Shown here: one piece after another, positions 23,390 to 35,434 of the stretch | Layout of the letters: each line of letters opens with the position of its first letter | Position numbering within the stretch: position 1 is the stretch's first letter | DNA from: Ignelater luminosus | Lineage: Eukaryota; Arthropoda; Insecta; Coleoptera; Elateridae | DNA length: 64,000 nucleotides | Direction: 5' to 3' | NCBI GenBank assembly: GCA_011009095.1 | Contig: VTPC01091288.1 | Location: 57,688 to 121,687 of the forward strand | Made by a program: the position numbers and the translations under genes | The notes under the pieces: model-generated | What the model was told of the DNA's origin: nothing | The model's input: only the letters and a program-made list of their open reading frames with translations | Databases searched by the model: none

Positions 23390-24830
23390 TCAGGAAGAAA
23401 TGGGACTCAGAAACCAATCGGCTGTAAGAGCAATTATTAAAAAACTCTCACAAAGTCCAAAACTACAAGGATTTAATGAAATGTCTCCAAAAGAGATTGC
23501 AATTCTTAGAAGCAATAAGAGAATCGAAACAAAAAAATTCGAATCAACAGCGTCGATGAAAACAAGAAACGACGCTGCAAGTACTGCAATAGCCAACACC
23601 ACACAATCTACCTTTGTGAGAAATTCCTTTACCTACCTCCAAATCAGAGGGACCGCATCGCCCAGGACAAAAATATTTATATCAAATGTTTAGCGCTGCT
23701 ACAAGTGTTGCAAGGCACACCACACCCTTCTCCATAGAGATTAACTCAGGCAGCAAGCAATTCGACCAGGAGAACGCTCATCCCAATAAGTGAGCAACAA
23801 CGTCACACGACAAGAAGGCAGTGTATTATTGGCTAAAGTATTAATTCGAGCAAAAAGAGTTGATGGCACAGATTCTCAAGCTTCGCTAATCATCGAACAA
23901 GCAGCTCAACCAATGGGCCTACCAAGAAGCAGGATTAAGGAATTTGGAAACAAGCAGCTCAAAACATCCATCATTCAGATTGTATTTGTAATTTCACACT
24001 GAACACTACATTGTTATTTTGTAAGGAAGCCACCAGAAAGCTATATAGATGAATGGAACAATTGCCTACTAGCCCACCCCACGATAATAATAAGAGCAAA
24101 GTACATCAGCACAATCACGCTGGATGACCTACACAAGGCCAAGTATGAAATAGTGAGTCAAAATAAAAAATTCAAGTGGATTGTCAGGAGTATCTCAAGA
24201 AGCAAAAGGCAACACCCACATTGTCGGTAGAGTGACACGTCTGGAAGAACAGAGCCAATTAACAAATCTGATCAAGGAGTCTTTCAAGACAACCAGTGGT
24301 GGTAGTTTCAACGATAGGATGCAATCAATCCGCCTTCAACTTTAAGAACACAATATTCACAAACTCGAACCCCCATCAAGTGGGTGAAAGAAGAACTCAT
24401 GAAAGAAGTATTTTCAGACCAATGTAATAAGTTATAAAAAATGATACAAAAGAAATGGAAGACACTAGAACTAGACAAAAGCATTTATAACAACGAAAAA
24501 CATTTTGTGATAGAGTACTCCACAAAAAGTGTCATTATAACAGTTGAACACGAGGTCTTCTATATTCTTAACGCGATCACATACATTAAGGTCCGAGCAG
24601 CCATCAAATCACGTCAAGTTTAAGTACCTACAGCTCTACTACAGTAAGAAACAGGGAGAAGAAGCCTGATTCAACCAGAACTCGAAAGATGCCCAACCAG
24701 AGTCCAATACAAGCATCAAGCAATAGCTAGCATGACAGAAAAGTCAGTGATGGCATTCCTAGAAGTGAGGAAGCTTGTGTACCCACCGCAGACGGTGGAA
24801 TTTTGTGTAAGACCTCTCTTGTGTAGATTT
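23390..24830 (+). pseudogene. Degenerate coding-like stretch, possibly a gag/ORF1 relic
   Basis: A series of plus-strand open segments in different frames is rich in Lys, Arg, Ser, Thr and Gln, unlike the surrounding A/T-rich DNA: a 97-residue frame at 23400-23693, a 70-residue one at 23790-24002 and a 60-residue one at 24441-24623. The composition suggests a basic nucleic-acid-binding protein such as a retrotransposon ORF1/gag, but I found no zinc knuckle. I do not recognise the family. It could belong to one of the adjacent LINEs. Confidence 0.35.
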
Positions 24831-25440
24831 AGCTCATGAACAAATCTCATGACGACCAAAATTGACGTAAAACCAATAGTTTACGAGATATTTGAGAAAA
24901 ACTGATTTTCGTGACCTTTGACCTTCTGTAACTTCTTTAGGCGTCCAGTTGGCTTTATGGACTTTTGAGGGATTGTTTTTGACGTCGAAATAAAGAGAAT
25001 CTCGAAGGAAAATCTTTAGTCGGAGTTTTTTAGAGGTTTGGCCCTTTTTTGTATAAAGTGACTGGGCTATTTAAGATTGATATACTCTTCACCTCTCACC
25101 CGAGCTGTTTTAACAATATCACACTTGAATGTAACACTTTTCACGCCCTTTCTGCGCTTTTGTTTAGGTTCACGTAGTTCGTTGGAATCCATTTTGATAA
25201 TAAGCTGTGTTGGTAAGGTAGGTAAACAATCTGCAAGCCCTCTGTCAGTTATTTAAAAAACAACATAAATCCCGGAGATATGTGATTTTCTTATGAACTG
25301 AAAACTTTGAGGTGCATATAAATCTAATGGAGACTCGGATCAATGTGGTTTTCTCATGGAATAGTGAAGGCTGGTACAGACAATGCGCAAAAGTAAAAAG
25401 TGAATTTTGACAAAATATAGATATATGTGGTTTTTAAAGT
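24830..25440. other. Non-coding stretch, probably repetitive
   Basis: It contains repeated phrases about GAGATATTTGAG and TGACCTTTGACC but no long open frame and no visible termini. Nothing can be assigned. Confidence 0.3.
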
Positions 25441-25477
25441 GACCAATTCAATTATTGTCATCAATTAACGGGTTGAC

Positions 25478-25840
25478 AAAATTGTATTTATGCACTTTTT
25501 TGGTTTCTTGAACTATTTGATGGCTAGATAGCGTATGAGGTAATCTTCTAGACTTATCACGTGACGATTTACTTTCTACGAGAAGTTGCTTTTTAGACAC
25601 TTTCTCAGTTTCCCCGTTTTCTTGCTCCATTTGGTAACTAGATAGCGTATGAGACCTTTTTCTAGATTTATCAGAAACATATAACGATTTATTTGAGCTA
25701 GATTCTGATGACCGGTTCATTATTTTAGATATTTTACAAAAATTCTTGTAATTGAAAAATGATAAGTCTAAAAGAATATCTCATACGCAATCTAACCAGC
25801 AAATGGTTCGAAAAATCAAAAAAAAAGTGCCTAAAAAGCG
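25478..25840. repeat. Three copies of a ~80-bp unit: two tandem on minus, one inverted
   Basis: A 90-residue minus-strand open frame (25720-25448) has two internal repeats starting DKSRKRSHTLSSYQM (from 25672) and DKSRRLPHTLSSHQI (from 25558), spaced 114 bp. A third copy lies on the plus strand from 25761, reading DKSKRISHTQSNQQM. The nucleotide words GATAAGTCTA and CTCATACGC are shared. The protein sequence is polar, Ser/Lys-rich and without a known domain. This could be part of an old hairpin-forming repeat rather than a gene. Confidence 0.6.
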
Positions 25841-25849
25841 ATTTTGCGT

Positions 25850-28290
25850 AGGAATTATTACTCGAAATCCGTTTTTAAAAATTGTATTTATTTGTTATTG
25901 CACGAGGGACACATGATACAGCTGTTTTCATTTTATTTCCTTTTCTTACTGTAAAGAGATGAAGTTGTTACAGCTGTTGGTGTTGCTGACTATTTAGTTT
26001 CAATTTAGATCCGGTTAGCAAATTTATTGAGGAAATTTGTGTTAATTTTCCTAATTTGGATTTGAACTTTTGATTAACCGAGTGACCGCAGCTCGGTCTG
26101 TCGAATTCTTGCTTGCTCATTCAAAAAGCATTCAAACGTCTCACTAGGCGTCGTCATCGACAAAGTAAATGTTTTGGAAAAGCAAAACTCATAGTAAAAG
26201 TTTTTCTAACTTTAAAGCTCAACTCTTAACAAGTTTTTACTAGCAATCATATTTAGTTTCTTTTTCTGGCATGTACTGGATCTTAGGAAAAGAAGACCGA
26301 ATCTGAGTGGGACTTTGACTACTACAAACGGCCTAACTAAGAGCATTGAATAAAGGAAGCTGCAACAATCCTATTTTATTGTCTCGTGTTCATTCCTTGG
26401 CATTTCAAAAAGAGTTGGTTGTATAAAGAGTAAAAGTGGAGCAGTAAAGGAATTTCGACTAGTGACATCGATCGTGAAGTGAATGTTCTATAACTCGGGA
26501 ATGAAACATCTTACGATAAAACAACTTTCTTATTAAAATTATATGACGTATTGCAGTTGAGTGTCATCGACAGTCGTTTGTTTGTAATTGTTTTAATACA
26601 TCAATCATTTGTAAACAAGCTCCCACGATTGATCTCAAAGAACTTGCCATTTTAATAAATTGTTTTTATGTATGAGACAAATCTTATAAATTCTGAATAT
26701 TCTTCGTTTATCTTATCTGGACCATGATTCTAGATAAACCACAATATCATGATAGTAGTAGATAATTAAAATCTTAAACTAGTAGTTGTTCCTGCTTAGA
26801 ATTTGTAATGTTCATTTTGTTTTGTTATTTTAAAGTATCTTTATTATTGGCATAATGTTTCTATTCTGGATAATATGAATCTCTAAGTTTAGTTATTTCC
26901 AAATTTGTTCTAATCAAAAGGAATAATGTCGTATATCTGATATCGATGATAAATAAATATCTAATAAACAGATAAAGTTAGTACAATTAGTAATAAAGTA
27001 GAAATAATGTGAAAATAGCAAAACAATAACGAATAAGTAAATTCCATTCAAATTATATTTACGGATACACTTTATCGTTCTTATATAATAGCCTCTTAGA
27101 TTCAAAAACTATGTTGTAAAACATTTTAAGGAAATAAACCATAATAATAAATTGTTCAACTTTGCTATTGTATACGCTTAATACCTCCTAAGCCAGCTTT
27201 TCAATACAGTATCGACATGAAAATCCGACTAGTTATGACAGGTTAAGGGGAAAATACAGTATGAGTTTCCACATTAAAACAACTTTAGAGATTAACTTTT
27301 AGCAATAAGTATTGGGGGTAGAAACCTAAATGCTTTTTCGATGCTCGATGGCAGTTCTTTCTTTAGTTTTAATGTTGTACTCGTAAAGATAACAACCTGG
27401 ACTATTTTATGTTGAAGTTTTCCACTTACGGAAAAAAATGGGTTTTCATTGTATTAAATATTTTAGTTCTCGCTCATACTTTAACTTTACAAAATCGTCT
27501 GTAAATATCTAGTTTTACACAACAGTTCACTTATTGAATTTTATTGTTTCTGATGAGATTTCCAACTTACACTTTATAAAAAAATGTACAAAGATCAAAG
27601 TTCAAAGTAAAAAATTCTTGTTCGAATTTAGGTTATAAACTAATACATAAAAGTTGGCTAGAAAGCATAAATTTCCATCATAATTAAATAATGCAAATAT
27701 TCTATTACATATGTTAAGTTAAAGCTTTTTCACTATTCAATCTGTCAACGAATCAAGTTTAATGCTGTTTTCTACTTGGCTTGCCCTAAGCAATCCGCAA
27801 GACACCGACCGTGTTCAAACGTTTCTCACTGGAGAAAAGCAAACAACTGTAGCTAATCGGGAAAAGAGAAAAGTTCGACTCGTCAGCATTGTAAATTGGC
27901 AGCCCTCTTTGTCGCAACAATATCTGAATTGAGTTTCCTCCCTATTCTCCTCTGATCGACGCGATGCGACAATACAATTTCTGAGTCTAAGCTGTATTTT
28001 TAAATTATGTAACGCTTAACTGTTATATTTTACTCATATCGTGTGTAATAAATTAGTCTTATAATGAATTATTGATCTTGACGTGATCCTAATGAACGTT
28101 GTCGAAAAAGAAGGAGGTTGTTCAAGAGCATATCAATAGCAGTTCACCAGCTGATGAAATAACTAGAAAATGCACCCCGTTAGTGGGCACGATGATGCCC
28201 GCTAATAAAAGAGCGAATTGAATTCTCAACGGATATCCATGTTAAGAGTGATTAGAACGTAGCCCTAAATGACTATTAGTGAAGTACTGA
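25850..28290. other. A/T-rich region, no gene recognised
   Basis: I see no coding motif, tandem array or terminal repeats. A small GC-richer patch lies at about 27775-27990. Confidence 0.4.
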
Positions 28291-28299
28291 CGGCCAAGA

Positions 28300-30000
28300 A
28301 ATTTTAATTTACTCGTTCTCGCCGTCCTTGCAGATGTACAAGTTTGAACTTGTGTCGAACAGAAATTTGAGTTCACTTGCCATATCGGCAAAAACAAGCA
28401 GCCAGGATTGGAGGAAAAGTTGGTGGTTTACAATCTTTCTCGGCTAATTTAGGCAGCATGGCAACGTTTTCTAAATCGCCGCTGATGAGACCAACAATGT
28501 TTGTCCTTCGCAGATTAAGAAAAATAACGCGAGTCCCTAAAACGCGAGCTACTTGACTAGCCAGACTCTCAATAAAGTGTATCTCAGAAAGACTCGATTT
28601 CTGCAGCGGAAGTACAGCAGTGGCATGTAACAGCTTAAGTAATCTTGCCTGCGAACTCTGCACTGTTCTGTAGAGAAGCACGAAACTGGCACCCTACGAG
28701 GAATTGGATGCGCGTAGTCAAGCGGCTGTACTAGAACCTTTGCTGAAGGCACATTTCTTTACTTTTGAAAGCGCAGTTTCCGGAAAACAAATAATCGATC
28801 TATCAGGACACTTTTCCGTTGATCGAGCTAAGATATGACATGGATGAGTTTGTTCTTCAGTTTTGTCAAGCCGGATTGTCAAATAGTCCGATCAAAAGGG
28901 CGATAGTTAAACGGCACGCAATTCAGGAAAGGGCTGCAGCCTGCGCCTTCGTTCGTTGCTAGCCGGGAATTAAGAAACTGAAAACGACTATGCTATGCCT
29001 ACTTCTTTTACAGAAACTCGTAGAAAGTAGTAAGGTTCTCTGGTGGTTCAGACCGTAGCAAGCAAGCAAGTCAATGTTGTATTCCGGTTCCAAAGAAAAC
29101 TGAAGACCGTTGTAAGAGTTCTACTCTTTTTCAACAGCTGTGGTAAAATAAATTGGGGTTAGGAATGCGACGACCTCTTCGATGGCAGTGGTACTCGCTC
29201 TAAATTAAAGAATACAAACGCTAAGTGGAAACTTGACTGTGATATGTTATAGTAGTGGCGCAGACGTCCAAGTCGATTGCAGGCGAGAACGCGAACGGCG
29301 ATTCCTCCTTGTTGGGGCAGAAAAAGTTACTGTGGATGTTGATACTTAGGGTTCGAAAATACTGTTCCGGAATTTGCCTTCACTTTTAAGAAAAACACAG
29401 TAAAACCATAGCTAGAAAAACGCAACTGTTAACTACATCACTTGATGATTTGGCGGGAGCGAGTGAGTGCCCTTGTGAGTTACAAGGAGGATATCAAATA
29501 GGATATTTATTAACTAGTGTTTCTTTTTAAGTTTTAAGTACGTTTCTAAAAATCTTTAGGACTTATATATCCTTCGTTAATTCCCGGTGCGCATCTAGTT
29601 CTAGCAGAAATAATTACTGTATTAACAGCTCGTAAAAATCTGAATAAAACAGATTTTGATCCAGAAGTCCCCGCCAGGCCACTCGCTTGTAAGGCTAGCA
29701 AAGCAGGCTTTCCCTCTGTCGGAATCTAGCGCATATCCTTAGCGGCTCGTGACGAAAATAGTGAATCGATAATTGATCGTGCGTCAAATGAAAGCTTTTA
29801 TAGATGTGTAACAGCGTCCGCATATTGAAGCCTGAGATCCTACCACTAATTATCTGAAAAGCAAACAGCTGCGCTGTTGAACGATATTCAGCTAGTGCTT
29901 CAGTTGGTCGTTTCAGCTCAGCGTGTGAGGGAATTTATTAGCATGATAAGTGACAATGGCTCAAATCTTTTTATCAAAGCTTTTTATTAAAATTTTTTAC
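28300..30000 (+). other. GC-richer stretch with weak integrase-like motif
   Basis: Base composition is visibly less A/T-rich than on either side. Near 29920-29970 the plus strand reads REFISMISDNGSNL, which resembles the SDNGTNF motif around the second catalytic Asp of retroviral-type integrases of Pao/BEL or Gypsy elements. The sequence stops matching immediately afterwards. No reverse transcriptase or protease motif was found upstream. It is best read as a possible LTR-retrotransposon scrap. Confidence 0.3.
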
Positions 30001-32710
30001 TTTAATATAAACCTGACCTAATTAAACCGTGTAGAGTAATTTTACTTCGAGTCACAAGCATTGAAGAGTTTCCTGACTGTCTCTATTCTATGAATATTTA
30101 CGTTATAGGTTCTTTCTATTCTAGGTATAAAAAAGCTGGGATGTTTTATGTGTACAGGCTTTCTCTATAAATATAACATCATCATTTTTAAAAAAATGAT
30201 ACAATAAATTTCGAAACTTAATTTGTTTTATGGCATCCTTAAGGTTCCATAAAAATTTCTTTTTAAGGACTTGCACATCAACAAAACCGAACCCTAAATT
30301 CTTACAGTGCGTAAAACGACTTCATTTTTATTCAAAAAACCGTAAAAGGGTAAAATGTGGATACACACAGAAAAGAAGAACTTATTATACGAGCACATAA
30401 AAATAACAAAGTCCGACTCGTCGGTCGTTCGCGCTTGGGAACACTTTTATTTTGAACAGTTCGTTACATGGGTGGAATTTTAATTAGGTCTGATAATTAA
30501 CAGAGTTTCCGAGGGCGTGGCAATAAAAATCCTGGATTTGTTAGAATCCACTTTTACCCTCAACAGTTACAGAATACACGGGTGCTAATCGAATTATACT
30601 TTTCCTGTTGATATTGTTTGACCTGTGAATTACAATTTCACACCAGGAGGAAAAAAATCAGAAGTGAATTTTAAATATTTGCATATATACACATACATAC
30701 AATTTCGAGAGGGTTTTCGTTTTTAAACAGAAAATAGAGACGTTTGAATAAAATTTTAATAAAAAATTCCTGAGAATATTTATTTAAAAAATTTAAAAAA
30801 AAAGGAAAATAACAAGCTGAAATAGAGAGCAGGAAATTCCACCGGATGAAAAATTAAAAAAGAAACGGGAAACGAGTACGAGGATATTTTTAATGCCAAA
30901 TGGTATTAGATAGTTTCTAGTGTCGCAGTAAATCTAAAAGAAAGCCCAATGTAGAAAAGCTAAATTGTGCTGTCAAGGTGAAGTACATGTATTCCCTCAT
31001 CGGTTCTAGAAGTTTAGGGTTTCGCATGTAGCGTGGATCCTCGAAGTAATCAAAACTTCTCAGACTTATGTGAGGCTTGTCGAAACTTCCAAACTAATCA
31101 AACCATCCCGTAAATAGCTTCATTTTCCCAATAAAACGCCAGTTTTGTAAAGATATCATCATCACTTAAATAAAAATGATTTTATTATTATGTTTGTAAA
31201 CTTAATATGTGTGATCGGTTTGTGCTACTGCTGGGAAATGTTTTTAAAGTTATTTAATATCCTGAATGTCTAGTCGCAGACAAACGTTTGTCATTTCAAA
31301 TTTAATTTGTTGCTTCATATTAGAAATGCCACTGAATCGTTTGCTTTTGATATGAAGTTTGAAACCCTATTCAGAGGAAAACCTTTTTCAAGCTTTTCTC
31401 AAAATCATTAAACTTGACAATTGAACTTAAAAGTAAATTATTTGTTTTTTGCGAGACTTTACTACTTTTTTAATATCAGAGATTTATTTTTTTTGTTTTG
31501 AACGCAAAATAAGGTGTCTTTCCTGATTTGTAATTGCTCATAGATGTAAAAACGCATTCTACAAATTTACTTGAATTTTAGAGCAAATACCGTTTCAAAG
31601 TTGATTATCGTTTATCATATTGTTGTAAATGATAACTAGTACGACAGTTAGTTAAAAGAAAGAACCTGTGGTAAATTGGCAAGGATGTGTTTGACATAGA
31701 GTAATTGGAAATAAGCCAAAATACATTTAGGAGAATCTGTTCGATTTTGCTCCAATTATTTTGTAGTTATTGGACTACAGTTTTGATAATAATGCTCTGA
31801 TGCTCTCCAAATGCGTTTGGCATTAAAGTTAATAGATGGAAAGGAAATGTATATATATATATAAAACAAATAGTAACTAACCCTAAATGTTATCAAATAA
31901 ACAATGACAACAACAAAATCAATAAAGTATATAGAGAAGAAAAATATCCTCAACTACTAGTTGTTGAAGTTATGGAACCAGACAGGGATGTCGCACTTAT
32001 AAGAAAAGCACCTCTCAGGAACGAGCTAAAATTCAGAAAACTGGAGATGCTCGATTAAAAAAATCTTTAAATAAAAATCATACCAAAGTTGCAAATCGGT
32101 TTTTACGAAATTCATTATTTAATAACACATCAGTGTATTAATGTAAAACACAGTTTAAAAATGATTTTTAACCCAGATCCATAAGAAGCTTCCTGTTCTC
32201 TTAATCCGCAGGTCAAATAAATCAGAATGAATTGGTGATCGTACGAATCCTTTTGCAAATATTTTACAGATGGAGTTTAGAATCTGTTAGCAAGTCAACT
32301 ACAAGCCAATATATTGTCGTTCCGAGAGACCACTTTAGAATACGCCAAGTTAGTAGGTTGCTTCAAATTACGGTCAGAACGTACTAACCAAAAGAACTCC
32401 TGAAAATTTCTATAAAAATATAAGACAAGCTGTCAGAGGTACCTTCCAGGACGTAGTAAGGTAAAATGGAGATCTTTCACTTACGGAATAAATTTATGAT
32501 AGGATCTGTCAATGATTCAGTTACTGAAGTTTAAAGAGAAATATGTAACCGTACTCCTCCAGTGAAACAACTACTTAAAATTTATCAGTGAGAGGAACGA
32601 ACTTAAATGATAAGACGCTGGCGTCTGAATAAAAAAAGCAATAGGAGTAACTAACTGGAATTTAAAGTTTAGAGAGCTAATTGCTAATACTAAACCACTT
32701 AATAAAAATA
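30000..32710. other. A/T-rich region, no gene recognised
   Basis: Long A/T runs and a short TATATA tract at about 31846-31863 are present. No coding motif could be supported. Confidence 0.4.
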
Positions 32711-32716
32711 AATACT

Positions 32717-35430
32717 GCCGGTGCCGGTCCCAAGCCAGGATGAGAAAGGCGGAGGAGTCCACTCTGCAACGTGGTTGGAGGAACTAAGTATCCTCGTCTC
32801 AGGAATTAGTGACTACGAACATCTATCATGAAGCAGAGAGGAGGCGTGCTTGTACGCTTTAAAGAAAGCAGCCCTCCCAGCAAGCTCGGATGTTATGGGC
32901 CAATTCTTCATACACCCAAAACATCAACTGATTAAATGAAGACAAAAAGAAAAACTCGGACGACGAACTGGCGTGGACGTGGAATTTTCAAGTATGCAAC
33001 ATGGAATGTTAAGAGTATTAACGGAAAAGAGGTGGAGTTGGTGGAAGAAATGGAAAGGGCTGGAGTACAAATCTCAGGTATTACGGAGACTAAACAGAAA
33101 GGCCACGGCTGCGAAACAATACACAACGATGCCAATCCTTATAGTATACTCTGGGGTGGCAAGAAGAAAAAGGGTTCATTGACAAGGAGCGATCAGATCT
33201 TGTGAGAGATTAGTCGCTTATACACGAAACAACTCTAACTGTCACAATCGAAGAAAGACCGAACGCAAAATTAAATTTCATTGTAATATACTGCCCTGAT
33301 AAGGACTTAACAGCAGAGGTAAAGGATTCTTTTTATGGACATCTTCAAAAAGTCTATGAAAGCATTCACAACAAAATTATTGTTGTGAGTGATTTAAATC
33401 GAAGGATAGGATGTGACCTTATAGGTTACGGCGGTAGTTAGTGCTCGGAGAACCACACAGAAACAACAACGGAAACGATTGCATCAATTCTGTCTGGCCA
33501 ATAATAATCATTCTGAACAAGTACACCCGTGTAGAACCTACTAAAAACAAAAAATGAATCATTGACAATATTATAGTGTACCATAGTTCATTCAACTTTG
33601 TCAGGGACACTCGAGTATTGAAAGCAGCAGAAATAGGCAGCGATAACAATCTTGTCGTTCTTACTGGAACTAAAGCTCAAAGTGACACTGACAGTAGTAA
33701 AATAGAAAAGAAAAGAGGAAGAAGATTTGCTCATATAAGCTAAAGACGCCGAATGTCACATTCCTCTTACAGAAGAAGCTAGTAGAAAAGGCTTTTGAGT
33801 TAGCAGCCTGAAAGGAAGAAGTAGATCTGGAAGAGGCATGGCAAAACTCCAAAACTACCACCCTGACAGCGGCATTAGATGTGTGCGGAAGCGTTTCTAT
33901 AGGTGGAAGGAAGAAAAAGATGACACGTTGATTGAGTAACGAAATTAAAGAGGAAGTGAGAAAGAAAAAGAAGTTGCGGAAAACTTATCTGCTAAACTAA
34001 ACTCAGCAATTTTAAAATGCTCACAAAGAACACAGACTGAAAGTCAAGCAAGTAGTAATAGTCTCAAAGCAACTGGGAGGAATTTGGCAACTTTCTATAA
34101 CTGCTGAAAAAAATCAGAAACTATTTTAAAAGCAATAAAAAACATGATTAAAGAGACAAATGAAAACCGTCCTCTAAAATTCATTAAGATTAATAATGAA
34201 ATCTTATTTACAAAACCAAATGAGATTATAGAAATATGAAAGAAACACTTTCAGGGGCTCGTGAATAATGATACTGTGATATGGAAAGACAGCGATGATA
34301 AGGAAGAAGTTGAAACAGAAAGTCAAAGACAGCTGGCCAGCAATCATCCAGATGCCGCCCTAAACTTTGTTGGGATACAGGAAGCTCTCGCTGGGTTAAG
34401 TCAGGTAAAGCTGTCAAAAAAGATGATATAACTCCGGAGATGCTGGGGTATGTAAAACCAGTTGGAGAGGAAATGCTTCACTCGCTTGGAAGACAATCAA
34501 AATCCTGGAAAACTGGCAGCTTTGAGGAGTTGAACAACTGTTACTATACCTTTATTTAAAGAGAGAGATAACCGGGAATGCAATAACCATCGAAGCATCT
34601 CACAGGCATCTCACTACTCAGTGTACCCGGAAAGGTCTATGGGAAAGTCTACAGGAGAAGAGGCTAAGAATACAAATGGAGACAAAACTGGAGGAAGCTC
34701 ATTGCGGCTATTGACCAAACCGAGGGACCCAGAACGCCATATTTGTATAGAGTATAATAAAGAACTTATTTTGTGCTTTATTGATATCGTGAAGGTGTTT
34801 CACTGGGTACCTTGGGGATCCATTTGAAGAGTCCTGAAAAGTTACCGCGTCTCAAACGAACTGACCAAGATAACTAACACCTTCTATCATGATCAAAGGG
34901 GAAGCTTTGGAGTAAGTGCACCAATTTAAGTATCTAGGTGTGTGGATTTCTAGTGAACACAGATATGAATGCCAGGACTTGAGAAGCACGCTATCAGGCC
35001 TAAGTTCTTGAGGAAACAGGAGGTACAAAGCTTGCAGTGTACAGGACAACATACCTACCTATTCTCAACTACAACTGGGAAACATGGAGCCTCGCCAGCA
35101 AGTTTAAAAGCAGATGAGATATTTGAGAGAAGTAGCTAGGAAAACTAGAGGAGATTGCATCTGAAACTCAAGCATCGAGACAGATCTCGGAGTGAACCCT
35201 CTGTTGGACAAGGTAAGATGATTTGGTCATGTACAACGCATGGAAGTCTCCAACTACCCACGACAAATACTAGAGGCAAAGGTTCAAAGAAGGAGACTTT
35301 GTGGAAGAAGACTGACTATCTGGGCTGATAACTGGGATCAAGCTGCTGAGCTAGCTCAGGACAGAACGACTTGGTGGATTTTTTGTCAACCTTCTGCACT
35401 GCCCGGTAAATGAGAGACCAGGACTAAGTA
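32717..35430 (+). pseudogene. RTE-like LINE relic, plus strand
   Basis: The element seems to start with the GC-rich leader TGCCGGTGCCGGTCCCAAGC at 32717. An endonuclease begins near 32985 (YATWNVKSINGKEVELVEEM), then ISGITETKQKG with the catalytic Glu near 33075-33110. FIVIYCPDKDLTAEVKDSFY follows near 33280-33340 and VVSDLNRRIG near 33383 (the Gly-Asp-Leu-Asn motif altered). Later blocks are PLFKERD (34550), ELILCFIDIVKVFHWVPWGS (34765-34825, RT palm with the first catalytic Asp) and SYRVSNELTKI (34845). The catalytic YADD region is missing by deletion near 34910. The C-terminal block MIWSC, then SNYPRQILEAK and LTIWADNWDQAAELAQD, lies at 35215-35360. It ends in an A-rich tract near 35430. 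Stops and frameshifts are numerous. Confidence 0.8.
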
Positions 35431-35434
35431 AGTA

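Noticed and set aside
28373-28752. Overlapping minus-strand frames of 102 and 67 codons
   Set aside because: They sit in the GC-richer stretch, where chance frames are longer. No family words were recognised on this strand.
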